DNA of 64,000 nucleotides from Petrolisthes cinctipes (Eukaryota > Arthropoda > Malacostraca > Decapoda > Porcellanidae), in NCBI GenBank assembly GCA_033782935.1, contig JAWQEG010000710.1, positions 1,426,001-1,490,000 of the forward strand, in the 5' to 3' direction. Shown here piece by piece: positions 49,901-61,218 of the stretch. How positions within the stretch are numbered: position 1 is the first letter of the stretch; each line of letters begins with the position of its first letter. The notes beneath the pieces were generated by a model, which saw only the letters and a program-made list of their open reading frames with translations, was not told the DNA's origin and searched no databases. A program made the position numbers and the translations under genes.

Positions 49901-51800
49901 AATACAGGCCAAAAACATGCTGAAAATCGATATTTTATGTGCCCTAAGTCAATATGTGCATGCATCTTCTGTACCCGTTTATATCTCAAATTCAGTCTCA
50001 AAACACCCAAAAATTCGATATTTTTGGGTCCCAGAAGCGATCTGTACATGTCTACTCAGTGCTAGAATATTTTCAAAATATAGGCCCAGAACATGCTAAA
50101 AATCGATTTTTTGGGTGCCCAAAGTCAATATGTTCATGCATCTTCTGTACCCGTTTATATCCCAAATTCAGGCTCAAAACACACGAAAATTCGATATATT
50201 TAGGTCCCAGAAGCGATCTGTACATGCATAGTCAGTGCTAGAATATTTTCAAAGTACAGGCCCAAAACATGCTAAAAATCGATATTTTAGGTGCCTAATG
50301 TCGATATGTGTATGCATCTTTAGTGCCCGTTTATATCTCAAATTCAGGCTCAAAACACCCGAAAACTCGATATTTTTTGGTGCCAGAACTAATCTGTACA
50401 CACCTAGTCAGTGCTAGAATGTTTTCAAAATATAGGCTCATAACATGCTAAAATTCGATATTTTAGGTGTCTAATGTCGATATGTGTATGCATCTTTAGT
50501 ACCCGTTTATATCTCAAATTCAGGCTCAAAACACCCAAAAACTCGATATTTTTTGGTCCCAGATGCGATATGTACATGCATAGTCAGTGCTAGAATATTT
50601 TCAAAGTACAGGCCCAAAACATGCTAAAAATCGATATTTTAGGTGCCTAATGTCGATATGTGTATGCATCTTTAGTGCCCGTTTATATCTCAAATTCAGG
50701 CTCAAAACACCCGAAAACTCGATATTTTTTGGTGCCAGAACTAATCTGTACACACCTAGTCAGTGTTAGAATGTTTTCAAAATATAGGCTCATAACATGC
50801 TAAAATTCAATATTTTAGGTGTCTAATGTCGATATGTGTATGCATCTTTAGTACCCGTTTATATCTCAAATTCTGGCTCAAAACACCCAAATATTCGATT
50901 TTATTGGGGCCCAGAAGCGACCTTTACATGGCTACTAAGTGCTAGAATATTTTCAAAATATAGGCCCAAAACATGCTCAAAATCAATATTTTAGGTGTCC
51001 AAAGTCGATATTTGTATGCATCTTCAGTACTCGTTGATATCTCATATTCAGACTTAAAACACCCGAAAAATCGATATTTTTGAGTCCCAGAAGCGATCTG
51101 TACATGCCTACTGCATGTTAGAATATTTTCATAATACAGGCCGAAAATATGCTAAAATCGATATTCTAGGTGCCCAAAGTCAATATGTGTGTGGATCTTC
51201 AGTACCCGTTTATATCTAAAATTCAGGCTCAAAACACCCGAAAATTCGATATTTTTGGGTTGCATAAGCGACCTGTACATGCCTACTCAGTAATAGAATA
51301 TTTTCAAAATACAGGCCCAAAACATGTTAAAAATCGATATTTTAAGTGCCCAAAGTCGATATGTGCATGTATCTTCTGTACCCGTTTATATCTCAAATTC
51401 AGGATTAAAACACCCGAAAATTCGATATTTATGGGTCCCATAAGCGATCTGTACATGCCTACTCAATGTTAGAATATTTTTAAAATACAGCATAAAAACA
51501 AGTTGAAAATCGATATTTTAGGTGCCCAAAATCGATATGTGCATGCATCTTCAGTACCCGTTTATATATCAAATTCAGGCTCAAAACACCCGAAAATTCG
51601 ATATTTTTGGGTCCCAGAAGCGATATGTACATGCCTACTCCGTTTTAGAGTATTTTCAAAATACAGGCCCAAAACATGCTGAAAATCGGTATATTAGGTG
51701 CCCAAAGTCAATATGTGCATGCATCTTCTGTACCCGTTTATATCTCAAATTCAGGCTCAAAACACCCGAAAATTCGATGTTTTTGAGTCCCAGAAGCGAT
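47000..51800 (+). repeat. 2463-bp tandem duplication (14 monomers), second copy one monomer shorter
   Basis: Landmarks at 47244, 47420, 47772 and 48124 recur 2463 bp later at 49707, 49883, 50235 and 50587. Further right the offset drops to 2287 bp (48883 to 51170; 49235 to 51522), exactly one monomer less. One monomer was therefore lost in copy two or gained in copy one near 48480-48650. Confidence 0.88.
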
Positions 51801-54800
51801 CTGTACATGCCTACTCAGTGTTAAAATATTTTCAAAATACAGGCCCAAAACATGCTCAAAATCGATATTTTAGGTGCAAAAAGTCGATAAGTGCATGCAT
51901 CTTCAGTACCCGTTTGTATCTCAAATTCAGGCTCAGAACACCTGAAAATTCGTTATTTTTGGGTCCCAGAAGCGATATGTACATGCCTACTCAGTGCTAG
52001 AATATTTTCAAAATATATGTCCAAAACATGCTACAATTTGATATTTTGGGTGCCCAAAGTCGATATGTGCGTGCATCTTCTGTACCCGTTTATATCTCAA
52101 ATTCAGGCTCAAAACACTCGAATATTCAATATTTTTGGGTCCCAGAAGCTATCTGTAGAAGCCTACTCAGGGCTAGAATATTTTCAAAATATAGGCCCAA
52201 AACATGCTAAAAATCGATATTTTGGGTGCCGAAAGTCAATATGTGCATGCATCTTCTGTACCCGTTTTTATCCCAAATTCAGGCTCAAAACACCCGAAAA
52301 TTCGATATTTTTGGGTCCTAGAAACGATCTGTACATACCTACTCCTTGTTAGAATGTTTTCAAGATACAGACCCAAAACATGCTCAAAATCGATATTTTA
52401 GGTGCAAAAAGTCGATATGTGCATGCATCTTCAGTACCCGTTTATATCTCAAATTCATGCTAAAAAAACCCGAAAATTCGATATTTTTGGGTGCCAGAAG
52501 CGATCTGTACATGCCTACTCAGTGCTAGAATATTTTCAAAATATAGGCTTAAAACATGCTGAAAATCGATATTTTAAGTGCCCAAAGTTAATATGTGCAT
52601 GCATCTTCTGTACCCATTTCTATCCCAAATTCAGGCTCAAAACACCCGAAAATTCGATATTTTTGGGTCCCAGAAGCGATTTGTACATGTCTACTCAGTG
52701 CTAGAATATTTTCAAAATAAAGGCCCAAAACATGCTGAAAATCGATATTTTATGTGTCCAAAGTCAATATAAGCATGCATCTTCAGTACCTGTTTATATC
52801 TTAAATTCATGCTCAAAACACCCGAAAATTCGATATATTTGGGTCCCAGAAACGATCTGTACATACCTACTCCTTGCTAGAAAATTTTCAAGATACAAAC
52901 CCTAAACATGAACAAAATCGATATCTTAGGTGCAAAAAGTCGATATGTGTATGCATATTCTGTACCCGTTTATATCCCAAATTCAGGCTTAAAACACCCG
53001 AAAAATCGATATTTTTGGCTGCCAGAAGCGATCTGTACATGCCTACTTAATGCTAGAATGTTTTCAAAATATAGGCTCAAAACATGCTAAAAATCGATAT
53101 TTTAGGTGTCCAAAGTCGATATGTGCACGCATCTTCTGTCCCCGTTTATATCCCAAATTCAGGCTCAAAAAACCCGAAAATTTGATATTTTTGGGTCCCA
53201 GGAGCGATCTGTCCATGCCTACTCAATGCTAGAATATTTTCAAAATATAGGCCAAATACATGCTGAAAATTGATATTTTAGGTGCCCAAAGTCGATATGT
53301 TCATGCATCTTCAGTACCCGTTTATATCTCAAATTCAGGCTAAAAAAAGATGAAAATTCGATATTTTTGCGTCCCAAAAGCAATCTGTACATGCCTACTC
53401 AGTAATAGAATGTTTTCAAAAAACAGGCCCAAAACATGTTGAAAATCGATATTTTAGGTGCCCAAAGTCGATATGTGCATGTATCTTCTGTACCCGTTTA
53501 CATCTCAAAATCAGGATCAAAACACCTGAAAATTCGATATTTATGGGTCACAGAAGCGATCTGTACATGCCTACTCAATGTTAGAATATTTTCAAATTGC
53601 AGGCAAAAAAACAACTTGAAAATCGATATTTTAGGTGCCCAAAATCGATATGTGCATGCATCTTCAGTACCCGGTTATATCTTAAATTCAGGCTCAAAAC
53701 ACCCGAAAATTCGATATTTTTGGATCCCAGAAGCGATCTGTACATGCCTACTCCATGTTAGAGTATTTTCAAAATACAGGCCCAAAACATGCTGAAAATC
53801 GATATTTTAGGTGCTCAAAGTCAATATGTGCATGCATCTTCTGTGCCCGTTTATATATCAAATTCAGGCTCAAAACAACCGAAAATTCGATATATTTGGT
53901 TCCCATAAGCGATCTGTACATGCCTAATCCGTGTTAAAGTATTTTCATAGTACAGGCCCAAAACATGCTGAAATTCGATATTTTATGTGCCCTTAGTCAA
54001 TACGAGTATGCATCTTCTGTTTCAGTTTATATCCCAAATTCTGGCTCAAAACTCCCGAATATTCGATTTTATTTTGGCCCAGAACCGATCTGTACATGCT
54101 TACTCCTTGCTAGAATTTTTTCAAGATACAGACCCAAAACATGCTCAAAATCGATATTTTAGGTGCAAAAAGTCAATATGTGCATGCATCTTCTGCACTC
54201 GTTTATATCCCAAATGCAACCTCAAACACCCTAAAATTCGATATTTTTGGGTCCCAGAAGCGATCTGTACATGCCTACTCAGTGCTAGAATGTTTTCAAA
54301 ATATAGGCTCAAAACATGCTAAAAATCTATATTTTAAGTGTCCAAAGTCGATATGTGCATGCATCTTCTGTACCCGTTTATACCTCAAATTCAGGCTCAA
54401 AACACCCGAAAATTCGATATTTTTGGGTCCCTGAAGCGATCTGTACATGCCTACTCAGTGCTAGAATATTTTCAAAATATAGGCCCAAAACATGCTAAAA
54501 ATCGATATTTTAGGTGCCCAAAGTCGATATCTCAAATCCAGGCACAAAACACCCGTAAATTCGATATTTTGGGGTCCCAGAAGCGATCTATACATACCTA
54601 CTCCGTGTTAGAGTATTTTAAAAATACAGGCCCAAAACATACTGAAAATCGATCTTTTAGGTGTCCAAAAGTCGATATGTGCATGCATCTTCTGTACCCG
54701 CTTATATCCCAAATTTAACCTTAAAACACCCGAAAATTCGATATTTTTGGGTCCCAGAAGCGATCTGTACATGCCTACTCAGTGCTAGAATGTTTTCAAA

Positions 54801-57800
54801 ATACGGGCCCAAAACATGCTAAAAATCGATATTTTAAGTGTCCTAAGTCGATATGTGCATGAATCTTCTGTACCCATTTTTATCTCAAATTCAGGCTCCA
54901 AACACCCGAATATTCGATATTTTGGGGTCCCAGAAGCGATTTGTACATACTTACCTAGATACAGGCCCAAAACATGCTGAAAATCGATATTTTAGGTGCC
55001 TAAAGTCAATATGTGTATGCATCTTCTGCACCTGTTTATATCTCAAATTCAACCTCAAACACCCGAAAATTCGATATTTTTTGGTCACAGAAGCGATCTG
55101 TACATGCCTAATCAGTGCTAGAATGTTTTCAAAATATAGGCTCAAAACATGCTAAAAATCTATATTTTAAGTATCCAAAGTCGATATGTGCATGCATCTT
55201 CTGTACCCGTTTATACCTCAAATTAAGGCTCCAAACACCGGAAAATTCGATATTTGGGGGTCCCAGAAGCGATCTGTACATGCCTATTCAGATACAGGCC
55301 CAAAACATGCTGAAAATCGATATTATTGGTGCCCAAAGTCAATATGTGTATGCATCTTCTGTACCCGTTTATATCTAAAATTCAATCTCCAAACACCCGA
55401 AAATTCGATATTTTGGGGTCCCAGAAGCGATCTGTACATGCCTACTCAGTACTAGATTGTTTTCAAAATATAGGCTCAAAACATGCTAAAAATCGATATT
55501 GTAGGTGTACAAAGTCGATATGTGCATGCATATTCTGTACCCGTTTATATCCCAAATTCAGGCTTAAAACACCCGAAAAATCGATATTTTTGCTTCCCAG
55601 AAGCGATCTGTACATACCTACTCCTTGCAAGAATATTTTCAAGATACAGACCCAAATCATGCTCAAAATCGATATTATATGTGCAAAAAGTCGATACGTG
55701 TATGCATCTTTAGTACACGTTTATATCTCAAATTCAGGCTCAAAACACCCGAAAATGCGATATTTTTGGCTGCCAGAAGCGATCTGTACATGACTACTTA
55801 ATGCTAGAATGTTTTCAAAATATAGGCTCAAAACATGCTAAAAATCGATATTTTAGGTGTCCAAAGTCGATATGTGCACGCATCTTCTGTCCCCGTTTAT
55901 ATCCCAAATTCAGGCTCAAAAAACCCGAAAATTTGATATTTTTGGGTCCCAGTAGCGATCTGTCCATGCCTACTCAATGCTAGAATATTTTCAAAATACA
56001 GGCCAAATACATGCTGAAAATTGATATTTTAGGTGCCCAAAGTCGATATGTTCATGCATCTTCAGTACCCGTTTATATCTCAAATTCAGGCTAAAAAAAG
56101 ATGAAAATTCGATATTTTTGGATCCCAGAAGCGATCTGTACATGCCTACTCCATGTTAGAGTATTTTCAAAATACAGGCCCAAAACATGCTGAAAATCGA
56201 TATTTTAGGTGCTCAAAGTCAATATGTGCATGCATCTTCTGTGCCCGTTTATATATCAAATTCAGGCTCAAAACAACCGAAAATTCGATATATTTGGTTC
56301 CCATAAGCGATCTGTACATGCCTAATCCGTGTTAAAGTATTTTCATAGTACAGGCCCAAAACATGCTGAAATTCGATATTTTATGTGCCCTTAGTCAATA
56401 CGAGTATGCATCTTCTGTTTCAGTTTATATCCCAAATTCTGGCTCAAAACTCCCGAATATTCGATTTTATTTTGGCCCAGAACCGATCTGTACATGCTTA
56501 CTCCTTGCTAGAATTTTTTCAAGATACAGACCCAAAACATGCTCAAAATCGATATTTTAGGTGCAAAAAGTCAATATGTGCATGCATCTTCTGCACTCGT
56601 TTATATCCCAAATGCAACCTCAAACACCCTAAAATTCGATATTTTTGGGTCCCAGAAGCGATCTGTACATGCCTACTCAGTGCTAGAATGTTTTCAAAAT
56701 ATAGGCTCAAAACATGCTAAAAATCTATATTTTAAGTGTCCAAAGTCGATATGTGCATGCATCTTCTGTACCCGTTTATACCTCAAATTCAGGCTCAAAA
56801 CACCCGAAAATTCGATATTTTTGGGTCCCTGAAGCGATCTGTACATGCCTACTCAGTGCTAGAATATTTTCAAAATATAGGCCCAAAACATGCTAAAAAT
56901 CGATATTTTAGGTGCCCAAAGTCGATATCTCAAATCCAGGCACAAAACACCCGTAAATTCGATATTTTGGGGTCCCAGAAGCGATCTATACATACCTACT
57001 CCGTGTTAGAGTATTTTAAAAATACAGGCCCAAAACATACTGAAAATCGATCTTTTAGGTGTCCAAAAGTCGATATGTGCATGCATCTTCTGTACCCGCT
57101 TATATCCCAAATTTAACCTTAAAACACCCGAAAATTCGATATTTTTGGGTCCCAGAAGCGATCTGTACATGCCTACTCAGTGCTAGAATGTTTTCAAAAT
57201 ACGGGCCCAAAACATGCTAAAAATCGATATTTTAAGTGTCCTAAGTCGATATGTGCATGAATCTTCTGTACCCATTTTTATCTCAAATTCAGGCTCCAAA
57301 CACCCGAATATTCGATATTTTGGGGTCCCAGAAGCGATTTGTACATACTTACCTAGATACAGGCCCAAAACATGCTGAAAATCGATATTTTAGGTGCCTA
57401 AAGTCAATATGTGTATGCATCTTCTGCACCTGTTTATATCTCAAATTCAACCTCAAACACCCGAAAATTCGATATTATTTGGTCACAGAAGCGATCTGTA
57501 CATGCCTAATCAGTGCTAGAATGTTTTCAAAATATAGGCTCAAAACATGCTAAAAATCTATATTTTAAGTATCCAAAGTCGATATGTGCATGCATCTTCT
57601 GTACCCGTTTATACCTCAAATTAAGGCTCCAAACACCGGAAAATTCGATATTTTTGGGTCCCTGAAGCGATCTGTACATGCCTACTCAGTGCTAGAATAT
57701 TTTCAAAATATAGGCTCAAAACATGCTAAAATTCGATATTTTAGGTGCCCAAAGTCGATATCTCAAATTCAGGCACAAAACACCCGAAAATTCGATATTT

Positions 57801-60800
57801 GGGGGTCCCAGAAGCGATCTGTACATGCCTATTCAGATACAGGCCCAAAACATGCTGAAAATCGATATTATTGGTGCCCAAAGTCAATATGTGTATGCAT
57901 CTTCTGTACCCGTTTATATCTAAAATTCAATCTCCAAACACCCGAAAATTCGATATTTTGGGGACCCAGAAGCGATCTGTACATGCCTACTCAGTACTAG
58001 ATTGTTTTCAAAATATAGGCTCAAAACATGCTAAAAATCGATATTGTAGGTGTACAAAGTCGATATGTGCATGCATATTCTGTACCCGTTTATATCCCAA
58101 ATTCAGGCTTAAAACACCCGAAAAATCGATATTTTTGCTTCCCAGAAGCGATCTGTACATACCTACTCCTTGCAAGAATATTTTCAAGATACAGACCCAA
58201 ATCATGCTCAAAATCGATATTATATGTGCAAAAAGTCGATACGTGTATGCATCTTTAGTACACGTTTATATCTCAAATTCAGGCTCAAAACACCCGAAAA
58301 TGCGATATTTTTGGCTGCCAGAAGCGATCTGTACATGACTACTTAATGCTAGAATGTTTTCAAAATATAGGCTCAAAACATGCTAAAAATCGATATTTTA
58401 GGTGTCCAAAGTCGATATGTGCACGCATCTTCTGTCCCCGTTTATATCCCAAATTCAGGCTCAAAAATCCCGAAAATTTGATATTTTTGGGTCCCAGTAG
58501 CGATCTGTCCATGCCTACTCAATGCTAGAATATTTTCAAAATACAGGCCAAATACATGCTGAAAATTGATATTTTAGGTGCCCAAAGTCGATATGTTCAT
58601 GCATCTTCAGTACCCGTTTATATCTCAAATTCAGGCTAAAAAAAGATGAAAATTCGATATTTTTGCGTCCCAAAAGCAATCTGTACATGCCTACTCAGTA
58701 ATAGAATGTTTTCAAAATACAGGCCCAAAACATGTTGAAAATCGATATTTTAGGTGCCCAAAGTCGATATGTGCATGTATCTTCTGTACCCGTTTACATC
58801 TCAAATTCAGGATCAAAACACCTGAAAATTCGATATTTATGGGTCCCAGAATCGATCTGTACATGCCTACTCAATGTTAGAATATTTTCAAAGTGCAGGC
58901 AAAAAAAACAACTTGAAAATCGATATTTTAGGTGCCCAAAATCGATATGTGCATGCATCTTCAGTACCCGTTTATATCTTAAATTCAGGCTCAAAACCCC
59001 CGAAAATTCGATATTTTTGGATCCCAGAAGCGATCTGTACATGCCTACTCCATGTTAGAGTATTTTCAAAATACAGGCCCAAAACATGCTGAAAATCGAT
59101 ATTTTAGGTGCTCAAAGTCAATATGTGCATGCATCTTCTGTGCCCGTTTATATATCAAATTCAGGCTCAAAACAACCGAAAATTCGATATATTTGGTTCC
59201 CATAAGCGATCTGTACATGCCTAATCCATGTTAAAGTATTTTCAAAGTACAGGCCCAATACATGCTGAAATTCGATATTTTATGTGCCCTTAGTCAATAC
59301 GAGTGTGCATCTTCTGTTTCAGTTTATATCCCAAATTCTGGCTCAAAACTCCCGAATATTCGATTTTATTTTGGCCCAGAACCGATCTGTACATGCTTAC
59401 TCCTTGCTAGAATTTTTTCAAGATACAGACCCAAAACATGCTCAAAATCGATATTTTAGGTGCAAAAAGTCAATATGTGCATGCATCTTCTGCACTCGTT
59501 TATATCCCAAATGCAACCTCAAACACCCTAAAATTCGATATTTTTGGGTCCCAGAAGCGATCTGTACATGCCTACTCAGTGCTAGAATGTTTTCAAAATA
59601 TAGGCTCAAAACATGATAAAAATCTATATTTTAAGTGTCCAAAGTCGATATGTGCATGCATCTTCTGTACCCGTTTATACCTCAAATTCAGGCTCAAAAC
59701 ACCCGAAAATTCGATATTTTTGGGTCCCTGAAGCGATCTGTACATGCCTACTCAGTGCTAGAATATTTTCAAAATATAGGCCCAAAACATGCTAAAAATC
59801 GATATTTTAGGTGCCCAAAGTCGATATCTCAAATCCAGGCACAAAACACCCGTAAATTCGATATTTTGGGGTCCCAGAAGCGATCTATACATACCTACTC
59901 CGTGTTAGAGTATTTTAAAAATACAGGCCCAAAACATACTGAAAATCGATCTTTTTGGTGCCCAAAAGTCGATATGTGCATGCATCTTCTGTACCCGCTT
60001 ATATCCCAAATTTAACCTTAAAACACCCGAAAATTCGATATTTTTGGGTCCCAGAAGCGATCTGTACATGCCTACTCAGTGCTAGAATGTTTTCAAAATA
60101 CAGGCCCAAAACATGCTAAAAATCGATATTTTAAGTGTCCTAAGTCGATATGTGCATGAATCTTCTGTACCCATTTTTATCTCAAATTCAGGCTCCAAAC
60201 ACCCGAATATTCGATATTTTGGGGTCCCAGAAGAGATCTGTACATACTTACCTAGATACAGGCCCAAAACATGCTGAAAATCGATATTTTAGGTGCCTAA
60301 AGTCAATATGTGTATGCATCTTCTGCACCCGTTTATATCCCAAATTCAACCTCAAACACCCGAAAATTCGATATTTTTTGGTCACAGAAGCGATCTGTAC
60401 ATGCCTAATCAGTGCTAGAATGTTTTCAAAATATAGGCTCAAAACATGCTAAAAATCTATATTTTAAGTGTCCAAAGTCGATATGTGCATGCATCTTCTG
60501 TACCCGTTTATACCTCAAATTAAGGCTCCAAACACCGGAAAATTCGATATTTTTGGGTCCCTGAAGCGATCTGCACATGCCTACTCAGTGCTAGATTGTT
60601 TTCAAAATATAGGCTCAAAACATGCTAAAAATCGATATTTTAAGTGCCCAAAGTCAATATGTGCATGCATCTTCTGTACCCATTTCTATCCCAAATTCAG
60701 GCTCAAAACACCCGAAAATTCGATATTTTTGGGTCCCAGAAGCGATTTATACATGTCTACTCAGTGCTAGAATATTTTCAAAATAAAGGCCCAAAACATG

Positions 60801-61021
60801 CTGAAAATCGATATTTTATGTGTCCAAAGTCAATATAAGCATGCATCTTCAGTACCTGTTTATATCTCAAATTCATGCTCAAAACACCCGAAAATTCGAT
60901 ATATTTGGGTCCCAGAAACGATCTGTACATACCTACTCCTTGCTAGAAATTTTTCAAGATACAAACCCAAAACATGAACAAAATCGATATCTTAGGTGCA
61001 AAAAGTCGATATGTGCATGCA

Positions 61022-61218
61022 TTTTTTTTTTTTTTTTTTTTTTTTTTTTCTATACCTCAACCTCGGGGCTATAGGCTATCAGTAGCCCGTGACTCTTGCG
61101 AGGCCCCGAGATTATTGGGTGTCGCACTTGATGAGACAGTGGAGCTCCGTGGTGATGGTACCGTAGCTTCTCTTCTGTCCCACTAGATGACGACACCTTA
61201 TTTATCCACGTCACTATA
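61022..61218 (-). mobile_element. SINE-like retroposed insertion with poly(A) tail
   Basis: A monomer is interrupted after GTGCATGCA by about 28 T and then about 165 bp of unrelated, GC-richer sequence. The satellite resumes at TACCCGTTTATAT. On the minus strand this is a body of about 165 bp ending in GGTTGAGGTATAG and a poly(A) tail, as expected of a retroposed short element. No clear target-site duplication is seen, and about six satellite bases are missing at the junction. I see no A or B box, so the parent RNA is unknown. Confidence 0.62.
61062..61110 (-). other. predicted hairpin in the SINE-like insertion
   Basis: CTCGGGGC at 61062-61069 is the exact complement of GCCCCGAG at 61103-61110. 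Inside it, GGCTA at 61074-61078 pairs with TAGCC at 61083-61087 around a four-base loop. The nested stems suggest a folded RNA near the 3' end of the source transcript. Confidence 0.55.

Noticed and set aside
61050..61215. Hammerhead ribozyme in the SINE-like insertion
   Set aside because: Stems exist, but the CTGATGA and GAAA core motifs are absent on both strands.
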